The notes below the pieces were generated by a model. That model was given only the letters and a program-made list of their open reading frames with translations. It was not told the origin of the DNA and did not search any database. Shown piece by piece: positions 31,278-38,387 of a stretch of 41,327 bases of DNA (position 1 is the stretch's first letter; each line of letters starts with the position of its first letter). Source of the DNA: a virus; IMG/VR virus record IMGVR_UViG_3300035670_006618, positions 1 through 41,327 of that record; one strand, given 5' to 3'. Made by a program: the position numbers and the translations under genes.

Positions 31278-31351
31278 GATCGGCACACTATCTACACGTT
31301 TTCAGGATAAGGCATTGAGTTGAATTGAGAATGATCGGCAAAAAGATCGGC
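31278..31351 (+). repeat. Three GATCGGC repeats before the rightward promoter
   Basis: GATCGGC occurs at 31278-31284, 31333-31339 and 31345-31351; the last two start 12 bases apart, about one helical turn. They end 13 bases before the -35 of the promoter at 31365-31392. Activator or repressor sites, or short iterons, are possible. Confidence 0.45.
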
Positions 31352-31364
31352 GTTATCTACCGTC

Positions 31365-31392
31365 TTGACTTTTACAACGGGTGGGGTATGCT
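31365..31392 (+). promoter_or_regulatory. Rightward promoter for the 94-residue gene
   Basis: TTGACT (31365-31370) and TATGCT (31387-31392) are 16 bases apart, with an AGGA ribosome site and ATG 31426 downstream. Confidence 0.6.
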
Positions 31393-31425
31393 AGAGGCCT
31401 TATCACTTAACACACAGGATACACC

Positions 31426-31710
31426 ATGCTTATCAAATACTATAATCTCGACGACGATATTTACATCATCGAAGGCGTCCAAGACGTAACAATTCCATCC
31501 AAAGAGAGCGCAGACCGCCAAGCTACGCAAGATGTCGAGGGCTTCAATGAGTTCAATTTTGATAAGGTTGTAAGCGCACTTGCTCCACTTCGCTTTATCG
31601 AATACGCAAAGGACGGCCCTTGCAGGCTGTTCGTCTACGGCACAGCATATATCTGTTCGGATGATGGAAAAACCATTCATAAATTAGAAGTTAACGGCAA
31701 AGTCGTATAG
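31426..31710 (+). CDS. First rightward early protein, hypothetical
   Basis: 94 residues, acidic, mixed alpha/beta (MLIKYYNLDDDIYIIEGVQD onward), no membrane helix. It has its own promoter and is followed by an intrinsic terminator, so it is a single-gene unit. It is the first gene rightward of the control region, where phages often encode regulators or host-takeover proteins. Not recognised. Confidence 0.6.
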   Translation: MLIKYYNLDDDIYIIEGVQDVTIPSKESADRQATQDVEGFNEFNFDKVVSALAPLRFIEYAKDGPCRLFVYGTAYICSDDGKTIHKLEVNGKVV

Positions 31711-31760
31711 ACTTTAGGTTAGTGCTCGCTGGGGTCAGAGCCACGCGACCCGTCAGAATT

Positions 31761-31790
31761 AAGCCAGTCCCTCACGGGGCTGGTTTTTCT
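31761..31790 (+). terminator. Intrinsic terminator after the 94-residue gene
   Basis: CCAGTCCC and GGGGCTGG form an 8-bp stem with a TCAC loop, followed by TTTTTCT. It lies between two convergent genes and may serve the rightward one mainly. Confidence 0.8.
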
Positions 31791-31989
31791 AATTCAAGCT
31801 CGGAGGCTCCACCGGGAGAAACGCGTTCATATACAAGATGAACTCGTATATGTTATCCGGGGACATCTGGGTAGCTTGCCAGAACGCAAAGGCTTTCTCG
31901 CATTGCTTCGCATCATCGGGATCGTAATACGACCGTATCTCTTTTCCGGTTTCAACGAACTTGTAATACAATTCCACTTTATCGGCCAT
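31789..31989 (-). CDS. 66-residue hypothetical protein, probably leaderless
   Basis: Start at ATG 31989 (MADKVELYYKFVETGKEIRS), not the ATG at 32004. A promoter TTGCCA-17-TACACT ends only five bases before this ATG, so the mRNA would begin at the start codon. The protein is acidic, aromatic and helical. It is the only leftward gene between two rightward units. Unknown function. Confidence 0.5.
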   Translation of the reverse strand: MADKVELYYKFVETGKEIRSYYDPDDAKQCEKAFAFWQATQMSPDNIYEFILYMNAFLPVEPPSLN

Positions 31990-31994
31990 GACCG

Positions 31995-32023
31995 AGTGTA
32001 ACATAACGGACGGGCTATGGCAA
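31995..32023 (-). promoter_or_regulatory. Promoter placed for a leaderless transcript
   Basis: On the minus strand TTGCCA (32018-32023) and TACACT (31995-32000) are 17 bases apart, with ATG five bases after the -10 box. Confidence 0.5.
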
Positions 32024-32130
32024 TTCTGTTTTCAATGGGGACGATTTAGGCGCGTTCAGGGCAGGGAATTAACCTTATGCTAATGAAATTATCTGGCCGA
32101 AAAAAAGCAATAATCGTGTGTCGATTTTTC

Positions 32131-32158
32131 TTGCAATCCATTTTCTGTGTGGTATCGT
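32131..32158 (+). promoter_or_regulatory. Promoter for the rightward small-gene chain
   Basis: TTGCAA (32131-32136) and TATCGT (32153-32158), 16 bases apart, followed by AAGGAGAG and ATG 32190. Confidence 0.5.
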
Positions 32159-32189
32159 GACGATGTGGAAACAAACAAGGAGAGATCAA

Positions 32190-32384
32190 ATGACCAAATA
32201 CAATGACGTATCGACAAACGACCTGATTGCCCGTCACGCGAAACTTGCTGATGAAATCATGGGCCTTGAGTATGGCGACGACCACCTGTTTACGAACCTG
32301 AATGGAAACCTTCCTCGCTACCGCGCTATGCAGGACGAGAAATCGGAAATCCGCTTGGTTCTCGAAGAACGAGGTGTTGCATGA
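32190..32384 (+). CDS. 64-residue hypothetical early protein
   Basis: Start at ATG 32190 (MTKYNDVSTNDLIARHAKLA), after AAGGAGAGATCAA. The upstream in-frame ATGs fall in the promoter. Helical and acidic, it may dimerise through its Leu-rich helices. First gene of an ATGA-linked chain. Not recognised. Confidence 0.6.
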   Translation: MTKYNDVSTNDLIARHAKLADEIMGLEYGDDHLFTNLNGNLPRYRAMQDEKSEIRLVLEERGVA

Positions 32385-32527
32385 TCTACAACATGAACGC
32401 GGAAAGACAGTATTGCGACTTTTACACAAGCTGCGAATACACGGACGGGAAGTTATCTCATATGATCCGCTGGATGACGTTTCCGGATGGAACAGCGATT
32501 GAACTTTGCAGAATGGAGATTGAATGA
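32381..32527 (+). CDS. 48-residue hypothetical protein
   Basis: ATG 32381 overlaps the preceding stop as ATGA and ends the same way at the next gene. The product (MIYNMNAERQYCDFYTSCEY onward) is aromatic with three cysteines. The two coupling junctions are the main evidence. Confidence 0.5.
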   Translation: MIYNMNAERQYCDFYTSCEYTDGKLSHMIRWMTFPDGTAIELCRMEIE

Positions 32528-32772
32528 TGACACCAAACTACGATAGCTTCAAAATCGGAAAGCGTGACGGTGTGCCAGAGTGCGCGGCTTGTAAACAAAC
32601 GGCCACTCATTGCATACGAGTAAAGAACGGTTGGTTTCGTGGCGACGACGATTTTTACGACATATGTATCCGTCATTTGAAAATGTATTTAAGTTACAAG
32701 AATCAAGATCGTTTCTGGGCGCACGTTCGCACTAAAGATAAGTTCTTTAACAATGAATCAGGTGCATCATGA
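32524..32772 (+). CDS. 82-residue protein with CxxC and His, possible metal site
   Basis: Contains ECAACKQTATHC and CIRHLK, giving C-x2-C, H and further Cys/His ligands that could hold a zinc. Soluble, basic C-terminal half. ATGA overlaps on both sides. A nucleic-acid-binding role is plausible but unproven. Confidence 0.55.
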   Translation: MMTPNYDSFKIGKRDGVPECAACKQTATHCIRVKNGWFRGDDDFYDICIRHLKMYLSYKNQDRFWAHVRTKDKFFNNESGAS

Positions 32773-32870
32773 CCGACTCACTTAAACTCGCCGCCCATGT
32801 GGCAACGCTGGCCCTACTGGTTTACGGGTGTGTTGCTCTGGTTTATTTCACTCAGTATGGAGATTTTTGA
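32769..32870 (+). CDS. 33-residue membrane peptide
   Basis: One hydrophobic helix (VATLALLVYGCVALVYF) after a short polar N-terminus. Start and stop both overlap neighbours as ATGA. Membrane-associated early peptide of unknown role. Confidence 0.5.
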   Translation: MTDSLKLAAHVATLALLVYGCVALVYFTQYGDF

Positions 32871-33070
32871 TGACCAAGGATAACGGCGTATTGGCCCAAC
32901 TCTACGAATACCGCGAGAAGTTCAAGAACAAGCACTACCCTGTCCGGCAGACGGTGGACGGTGGCAAGATTTACGATGAGCGTCACGGTTACGACGAGTT
33001 CGGTAATCCGGTTGTAGCGAGAGCCATGAGAGTGTTACAGCCGCATCCAGAGTTTAAGGAGATAGCATGA
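32870..33070 (+). CDS. 66-residue hypothetical protein
   Basis: From ATG 32870 (MTKDNGVLAQLYEYREKFKN), joined to the previous stop by one base. Charged, with a YDEFGNPVVARAM segment. No known family. Confidence 0.55.
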   Translation: MTKDNGVLAQLYEYREKFKNKHYPVRQTVDGGKIYDERHGYDEFGNPVVARAMRVLQPHPEFKEIA

Positions 33071-33432
33071 CCGAAGATGAAATTCTTTCATTGGCGGCAA
33101 GGAAAGCTAAACGCGGTGAATATTTCACGGTTCATAAATATAAATACCGTGACGAGAAATTACGCTCTAAAGTCAGATCAATGACGAAGGCTGGCAAGCT
33201 TGTGTTTAATGGCCTAAGACATAAGGATTATGAGTATTACAGACCAGAGGATAGAGACGTACTAGAAAAACAAGAATTTGCTCATAACGAACGCATGAAA
33301 GCTATTCATGCAAAGAATGTCGATTGGCATTTAAAGCAGGCTGCAAAATATTCAAACGAGAGGGGTGACCCGAAATCTTTATACTCTTGGCACATAAAGC
33401 AAGCAGAAGTGGAAAGGATGTTATCAATATGA
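33067..33432 (+). CDS. 121-residue basic protein, winged-helix-like N-terminus
   Basis: The first 60 residues (EILSLAARKAKRGEYFTVHK, then SMTKAGKLVFNGLRHKDYEY) read like a winged-helix DNA-binding fold. The rest is a charged helical tail ending EVERMLSI. ATGA overlaps on both sides. Possible early transcription or replication regulator. The fold assignment is by eye. Confidence 0.5.
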   Translation: MTEDEILSLAARKAKRGEYFTVHKYKYRDEKLRSKVRSMTKAGKLVFNGLRHKDYEYYRPEDRDVLEKQEFAHNERMKAIHAKNVDWHLKQAAKYSNERGDPKSLYSWHIKQAEVERMLSI

Positions 33433-33611
33433 CGGATAAAGAATATGTTCAACGATTTGTAGCCCACATGGTTTCTATCGTTGGGAAACGTGAAGACATG
33501 GACGTGAGGGGTTATGCAGAAGGGGTGGCAGCGTCCTACATGGTGGACTTTCCCGACTTATCACCAGAAGCAGCAGCAGAAGGTGATGTAAGTTATTGGG
33601 AGGAAGAATGA
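33429..33611 (+). CDS. 60-residue acidic hypothetical protein
   Basis: Start ATG 33429 (MTDKEYVQRFVAHMVSIVGK), joined by ATGA to its neighbours. The C-terminus is acidic (LSPEAAAEGDVSYWEEE). Not recognised. Confidence 0.55.
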   Translation: MTDKEYVQRFVAHMVSIVGKREDMDVRGYAEGVAASYMVDFPDLSPEAAAEGDVSYWEEE

Positions 33612-33982
33612 CCCCCACACCACGCGAGATTGAAGCTTTCTTTTCAGGGATGGAACACTCATTAAAGCAATGCGACAAACGGGGTTATGTGTCTCGGGAT
33701 AAGATACAGCGAGAGCTTACAACGCTACGGCTACGGAAAGATGCCCTCATCAGCAAAGGAGTAATAGCCTTTGGGTGTAACGATAAGGTGGTCGAGGACT
33801 TGAAGTTCAAGAAACGTCCCGGCCTCTTTCAGTTTTTTCGTAAGCACCATATCCGCTTGAGACGGGGTAAGGTTGCCAGACGGATGGGAGTGGGCGAGGA
33901 TAATCCCGGACGCGTTGTTAAGCAAAGCGGCGACCATGATATGTTTGGGGTCGGCTACTGTTCCGGCTACCCCACCTTGTGA
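33608..33982 (+). pseudogene. Last early-chain gene, probably broken at the RadC boundary
   Basis: Begins with a normal ATGA coupling at 33608. The first 40 residues (MTPTPREIEAFFSGMEHSLK onward) look natural. From about 33731 the frame is simply the complement of the RadC-like gene (KKRPGLFQFFRKHHIRLRRG and so on), low in acidic residues and unlike a folded protein. The original 3' end was probably replaced when the RadC side joined. It may instead be a real gene of about 40 residues with accidental read-through. Confidence 0.5.
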
Positions 33983-34222
33983 GGCTTCGTATATCCCCGT
34001 AACCCGGTTAGCGCGGTTGAGGGTTAGCACTTTGAACTGCTCCAACAACTCAAGCTTGTTCTTGTCCCACGATTCCATAAGAATGTTATACGCATCCCGA
34101 GAACAGGTTATCTTTGGTCTTTCGCTTGTGGGGACGATGGATTTATAGCTGAGTTGAATCTCAGCCACTCGATATGAAGGCTCTGGAAACAGGGAAGTTT
34201 GAAATTGCTTTTGTTTCGCCAT
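33731..34222 (-). CDS. RadC-like JAB-domain protein of mobile elements
   Basis: 163 residues, the short form found in integrative elements. NRANRVTGIYEASQGGVAGT is the family core, and HSHPSGNLTPSQAD (111-124) supplies the JAMM metal ligands H111, H113 and D124. It closely resembles the RadC-type proteins of Bacteroidota elements. Its role is unproven, perhaps a metallopeptidase or repair factor used during element maintenance. It is convergent with the early phage chain and marks the start of the mobilization module. Confidence 0.85.
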   Translation of the reverse strand: MAKQKQFQTSLFPEPSYRVAEIQLSYKSIVPTSERPKITCSRDAYNILMESWDKNKLELLEQFKVLTLNRANRVTGIYEASQGGVAGTVADPKHIMVAALLNNASGIILAHSHPSGNLTPSQADMVLTKKLKEAGTFLELQVLDHLIVTPKGYYSFADEGIFP

Positions 34223-34232
34223 GGGTTATGAT
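34205..34232 (+). promoter_or_regulatory. Promoter for the Toprim gene, leaderless
   Basis: TTGCTT (34205-34210) and TATGAT (34227-34232), 16 bases apart; ATG 34238 follows after five bases. It lies across the start of the divergent RadC-like gene. Confidence 0.45.
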
Positions 34233-34237
34233 AGCGT

Positions 34238-35194
34238 ATGGACATTGACCAGATCAAGTCTGTTCCGGTTTCTTATCTTGCTGAAAGGCTAGGGGGACGG
34301 TTTGCCCATACAAAGGGAAAAGATGAATGGTGGTATTCACCGCTTAGGCCGGAAGAAAAAACCCCATCCTTTAAAATTGACACGTCAAAAAATTTCTGGA
34401 AGGACTTCGGCCACCACCTTAAGGGCGGTTCTGTTATCGACCTTTATCTTGATTTTCACGGTATATCCCGAGATGACAAGGACGGATTTAAACAGGCCGT
34501 TGAATATATATCCCAGTTGTCACCCGTTGACTTGGTTCCTTTTAAGCGAGACGTGGTGAAACAGTATTCCGAGACATTCAAGATTTTATCGGAAAGTGAC
34601 AAGATATGGGCCGACCCTCTAAAGGCCGAACTTCACAGAAGATGTTTCCAGAAGAATGTAACGGAAATGTATATGAAGCAGGTCCAAGTCCTGAACACCG
34701 AGACGGGGAAAAAGGCCTTCGGGTTTTCTTTACAGAACGACAAGGGTGGATTGGAAATATCCATCCCCAAAAGAGGCGGGGGAAACTTCAAGCTCTGTCA
34801 TGGGAAGAAAGGCATAACAACCCTAGAGGGCAAGGGGGATGTTTTCATATTCGAGGGTTGGAGCGATTTTGTAACATGGGTTCACGTGGAACCAACCTTA
34901 GAGTTTCAGTCCCATATCATTCTAAATTCGACTTCGCTGGTGCATGAGGCCGAAGACGCAATAAAGGCGCTCAATCCCTCCAAGGCTTATCTTTTCATGG
35001 ATAATGACCGGGCGGGAGAATTGGCAACGGCTGGCCTAGGGGACATTCTGCATAGCCTCAATATCCCCTTCGGTTCTATGAACCATTACTATGAGCCTCA
35101 CAAGGATTTAAACGACTGGTGGGTAGCCTCTAAAGGAACGGCGGCACGGACTACGAGAAGCCCGTTACCGTCGATCAAACTCAAGCCTAGTTGA
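34238..35194 (+). CDS. Primase-like Toprim protein
   Basis: 318 residues. The N-terminus (EWWYSPLRPEEKTPSFKID and WKDFGHHLKGGSVIDLYLD) is the DnaG zinc-domain relative common in mobile elements, but the metal ligands are absent. A Toprim domain follows with the acid in FIFEGWSDFVTW and the DxD in YLFMDNDRAGELA. It would prime or assist replication or transfer of element DNA. No ribosome site precedes ATG 34238. It converges on the coupling-protein gene with an 8-base overlap. Confidence 0.8.
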   Translation: MDIDQIKSVPVSYLAERLGGRFAHTKGKDEWWYSPLRPEEKTPSFKIDTSKNFWKDFGHHLKGGSVIDLYLDFHGISRDDKDGFKQAVEYISQLSPVDLVPFKRDVVKQYSETFKILSESDKIWADPLKAELHRRCFQKNVTEMYMKQVQVLNTETGKKAFGFSLQNDKGGLEISIPKRGGGNFKLCHGKKGITTLEGKGDVFIFEGWSDFVTWVHVEPTLEFQSHIILNSTSLVHEAEDAIKALNPSKAYLFMDNDRAGELATAGLGDILHSLNIPFGSMNHYYEPHKDLNDWWVASKGTAARTTRSPLPSIKLKPS

Positions 35195-36869
35195 AATACG
35201 GGTTAGGGTCGTACTTCCCTTGAAGGTCTGGCATTTCGTAATACGCTAGCTTGTTATAGAACGTAGGGGGACGTTGCTCGATAACCGCGAATATCTTATG
35301 GGCCGATGCGCGTCTTAGTTCGTCCGGGGTAATGAGTGGTCTAGCCGTGGAGTTGCCCTTAGCAAACCCTGTAAACGTCCGGTTGCCAAAAGACTTAGAC
35401 ACATAGTCCGATGTGAAGTTATCCCCAAGAGAAAAGAAATGTTTAACAGCGGTGTTCCCTAGGAAGCTTTCCCAGTTCTTTCCATACTTATCAGACAGTT
35501 GAATGAGTGATTGAAGGATAGCCCAGATTGTTACATTGTAACCCGCGTAGGTTGATAGGGCAGTTTCTATTTCCGGAAGGTATCCTAAAGCCGCGAGTTC
35601 ATCAAGCAAGAATGTTACCCGTTTGTCTTTGTTCCTGACGACTGATCTTAACGAAGTCGTCACGACTAAACGAAGCCACCTTGACTGGGAGGTTAACTTA
35701 TCTGCAGGGATGATAACATAAAGGGTGGTCTTGCCCTTGCTCAAATCGTTTATATTGAAGTTGGATTTTTTCATGCTCTCCTGAACGGCGGGGGATTTAA
35801 GAAAGTCCGTGGCCTGTTGGGCGGTGGCAACGATAGACCCATACGTCCGGTCCGCTGTTTCCATGATTGTGAGTAACTCATTGGCCGCACCTGAGACAAT
35901 CTCGTTATCGCTTACAGACATATCCGCTAGGAGGTCGGCCCAATCGTCCTTTTTAAGTCGAAGCCATTTCCAGATTAGCGTGAGTTGATCTTCCCCTTTT
36001 TCAATGAGATAAATAATCATGGCGGTGATTAAAGACCTTGCCCGGTCATTAAAGAACCTATCTCCTTTTTCTTCTTCCGGGACAATCATTTCAGATATAA
36101 TCCCCGCATCGTCTGCAAGGGTCTTGGAGTTCTTTAAAAGGTCCAGAGGATTGTAGGTTCCAGCCCCACCGTTGAGGCCCCACGGGTCTAATATAACCAC
36201 ATCCTGACCGATGGACTTCTGATACCTTGAAGTAATGGCCGCGTTCTCTCCTTTGGGGTCAATGACAACCCACGAGCCTTTGTAACTTCCCACTCCCAGT
36301 AAATTCGGAATTATAAGGTTGGTTCCCTTTCCCCCTCTTGTCCCGGCCACGGTAATTAAATGTCCCTGCTTTGAATAAAAGTTACCTCCTCCGATATATA
36401 AACCGGATTGGTTTTTAAACTCCTGCATTTCTTCCTCGGTGGCAAACTTGGCTGTTCCGAACCTTCTGGATTCCATGATGGATTCCCAGACCTTATCCCG
36501 CCACAGGTCAAACCCTCGCATGAAAACTAGGGTCAGAATTGTGTTTACGATAAGGTAAATGAAGAACGCATTGGGACCGACTCGGGAGTTTTCAAACAGC
36601 ATTACAGACAAGACGATGACCCCATAGATGATGACCCAAACCAGTATAGCAAAGGCAATCATGGAAGCTCTTTGTAATGGGGTTAATGGATAAAGTAACG
36701 GGGGTTCGTCCTTGTCCCGGTAGTGGCGATTATAGCACCGGATATAGCCCCACAGTGCCCCGCCTAGTGTGATCGGGGTAAGGAGGATACCGACAGCATA
36801 CAATACTCGTTTCGTTGATCCCTCGGGGTCGGGGAGTGGCCGCATGAGGCCCAGCAGTTTGTCTAACAT
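35187..36869 (-). CDS. VirD4/TraG-type coupling protein
   Basis: 560 residues. Three membrane spans lie near residues 22-43, 68-92 and 100-118. The ATPase has Walker A GTRGGKGT at 176-183 and Walker B LLDE at 421-424 (VTFLLDELAALG). It would link the relaxosome to a type IV secretion channel, as in conjugative and mobilizable elements. No channel genes are in the window. It is divergent from mobC, with about 130 bases between them. Confidence 0.9.
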   Translation of the reverse strand: MLDKLLGLMRPLPDPEGSTKRVLYAVGILLTPITLGGALWGYIRCYNRHYRDKDEPPLLYPLTPLQRASMIAFAILVWVIIYGVIVLSVMLFENSRVGPNAFFIYLIVNTILTLVFMRGFDLWRDKVWESIMESRRFGTAKFATEEEMQEFKNQSGLYIGGGNFYSKQGHLITVAGTRGGKGTNLIIPNLLGVGSYKGSWVVIDPKGENAAITSRYQKSIGQDVVILDPWGLNGGAGTYNPLDLLKNSKTLADDAGIISEMIVPEEEKGDRFFNDRARSLITAMIIYLIEKGEDQLTLIWKWLRLKKDDWADLLADMSVSDNEIVSGAANELLTIMETADRTYGSIVATAQQATDFLKSPAVQESMKKSNFNINDLSKGKTTLYVIIPADKLTSQSRWLRLVVTTSLRSVVRNKDKRVTFLLDELAALGYLPEIETALSTYAGYNVTIWAILQSLIQLSDKYGKNWESFLGNTAVKHFFSLGDNFTSDYVSKSFGNRTFTGFAKGNSTARPLITPDELRRASAHKIFAVIEQRPPTFYNKLAYYEMPDLQGKYDPNPYFN

Positions 36870-36998
36870 AGGTTTAGAGGATTAAGGGTTTATGATTAAA
36901 TTGACAACAGCGAGGCTTTAATTTAGTCTATACGCAAGATGTGGGCTAATGCCCTAAATTTAACCACGCCCCACTTGTAAGGGAGAACCCTTAACCCC
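36870..36998. other. Coupling protein/mobC intergenic region, candidate oriT
   Basis: Divergent TTGACAA (36901-36907) gives back-to-back -35 boxes. Two inverted repeats follow: GGGC TAAT GCCC at 36943-36954 and AAGGG AGAA CCCTT at 36979-36992. The AAGGG repeat lies next to mobC, where relaxase oriT sites are often found. The nic site was not identified. Confidence 0.4.
36901..36929 (+). promoter_or_regulatory. Possible promoter for mobC and the relaxase
   Basis: TTGACA (36901-36906) and TAGTCT (36924-36929), 17 bases apart. The mirrored TTGTCA on the other strand could serve the coupling-protein gene. Confidence 0.45.
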
Positions 36999-37325
36999 AT
37001 GAACAGACCAAAAAAGAACGAGCAAGATAAAAGAAAAAAGAAACTTCGCATAGGCGTTAACGATGAAGAAGAATTAATTATTCAAGCCGAAGCCGAGCGC
37101 GAGGGAATGACGGTTTCAGCATACGTCCGTAAGAGGTTATTGGGTGCAGTCCCCGAAAAGAGAAAGGCCAATCCTTATAGGGCCAGTATCATCCGGGGCT
37201 TGGGGGAAGTCGGTCATATTTTACACATACTCCGGCAGGGGAAGGTCGAGCAATCGGTTATCGGGAAACTTGTTGAGTTATCGGAAAACCTGATTAAAGA
37301 ATTGTCAGATGGTCATACGCGGTAA
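36999..37325 (+). CDS. mobC: MobC-family relaxosome protein
   Basis: 108 residues, strongly basic N-terminus (MNRPKKNEQDKRKKKLRIGV). A ribbon-helix-helix pattern follows (RIGVNDEEELIIQAEAEREG, then MTVSAYVRKRLLG), as in MobC proteins that bind oriT and assist the relaxase. It overlaps the relaxase gene by 17 bases, the usual mobC-mobA order. Good confidence. Confidence 0.85.
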   Translation: MNRPKKNEQDKRKKKLRIGVNDEEELIIQAEAEREGMTVSAYVRKRLLGAVPEKRKANPYRASIIRGLGEVGHILHILRQGKVEQSVIGKLVELSENLIKELSDGHTR

Positions 37326-38268
37326 GTCCAGAGGCGACGCAAGGCAGCTTGCTTATTACCTCCTCTCCACAAAAGAGAATGAGGCGGTAAAGGTCATGGA
37401 GATGCGCGGGACTTCCTTTGATGATGTGGTGAAGTCCATCCAACAAATGGGCTACACCTCCGAGCTTACCAATGGGGAAAAGGGGTTGTTTCATTGCCAG
37501 ATCAACCCGGCGATTGGTGAGGATAAGAACCTGTCCTATAAAGACTGGTTACGCATGGCAGATATTGCCGAAGAAGAATACGGCCTGACCGGACAAAAGC
37601 GGGTAATCATCCAGCATAAGAAACACGACAGGTTGCATATTCACGTTGTCTGGGAGAGGTTTGACTATGAGAAAAACATTCTTAGAACGGATTCCTACAC
37701 CCACTATAAAGGCCGGGTGGCTTGCCAGCGTATAGAGGATGAGTTGAGCCTCCGTAAAACCCCTTGGAGGGCCAAGGAGAAGCGCGACCATATCAAGAAG
37801 CTAATCGGCCCCTTATGGACGAAAACGAAGTCAGCGGAGGGTTTTATCGGCAAGGCGAGGGAATTGGGTTACGAGGTTGTGACCTCCCAAAATAGAAGAC
37901 CATTTATGGTCGTGGACGAAACTGGACGTTCCTATGATCTGGTCCGGGCGATACCGGGAGCCAAGACCAAGGACGTAAGGGACAGGTTCCAGCACACCAA
38001 ATTGAAAACCGATAAAGAAGTTATTCGGGGTATCCGAGCGAAGGAGTCCGAAAAAGCATTTAACTTAATGCAGGAAAAATCACTCGATAAAATGGACGAG
38101 TTCAAAAACAAACAGGAGGGTAGGGACGAACGAAAGGAGTTAGATCGAAGGACCGAAAAGGTCCGCGCTTTAACCTCTAACCTAAAACCTGATAAAGAGC
38201 AGCAAAAGAAAGACTTCAAGGAGTCTATTAGGCGTGCGCTTGATAAAGATCGCGACAAGGAAAAGTAG
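37309..38268 (+). CDS. Relaxase (mobilization nuclease domain)
   Basis: 319 residues. The N-terminal MVIRGKSRGDARQLAYYLL holds the likely nicking tyrosine at Y16 or Y17. The histidine triad motif HKKHDRLHIHVVW at 103-115 supplies metal ligands. It resembles the proteobacterial MobA/VirD2-type family whose proteins begin with an IRGKSRG motif. It nicks at oriT and leads single-stranded DNA to the coupling protein. The C-terminus is charged and helical. Its last residues (RALDKDRDKEK) recur after the downstream endonuclease gene, suggesting insertion at its 3' end. Confidence 0.85.
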   Translation: MVIRGKSRGDARQLAYYLLSTKENEAVKVMEMRGTSFDDVVKSIQQMGYTSELTNGEKGLFHCQINPAIGEDKNLSYKDWLRMADIAEEEYGLTGQKRVIIQHKKHDRLHIHVVWERFDYEKNILRTDSYTHYKGRVACQRIEDELSLRKTPWRAKEKRDHIKKLIGPLWTKTKSAEGFIGKARELGYEVVTSQNRRPFMVVDETGRSYDLVRAIPGAKTKDVRDRFQHTKLKTDKEVIRGIRAKESEKAFNLMQEKSLDKMDEFKNKQEGRDERKELDRRTEKVRALTSNLKPDKEQQKKDFKESIRRALDKDRDKEK

Positions 38269-38309
38269 TTTACATTCTCGAAGCTATTTGATAGCATGGT
38301 TCAACTGGT

Positions 38310-38366
38310 GGGTAGGCATACCCCGCAAGCTAGACGCTGCCTATACAGCGCGAAGGCCAGAGCCTT
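38310..38366 (+). promoter_or_regulatory. Three-hairpin leader of the HNH/AP2 endonuclease gene
   Basis: GGGTA/TACCC at 38310-38323, CGCTG/CAGCG at 38335-38350 and AAGGC/GCCTT at 38353-38366 are consecutive 5-bp hairpins. The AGGAG ribosome site at 38376-38380 follows. The array suggests a structured leader limiting translation on read-through mRNA. Confidence 0.5.
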
Positions 38367-38387
38367 AACGCTTATAGGAGCTTATGA

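Noticed and set aside
31738-31790. Riboswitch in the gap after the 94-residue gene
   Set aside because: The segment is a simple intrinsic terminator between convergent genes.
30249-32870. Holin role for the 44- or 33-residue membrane proteins
   Set aside because: Single-span length alone is not enough, and no endolysin gene is nearby.
38269-38387. Possible group I intron around the HNH/AP2 gene
   Set aside because: Only about 120 bases precede the endonuclease and almost none follow it, and no conserved P7-type core sequence is visible.
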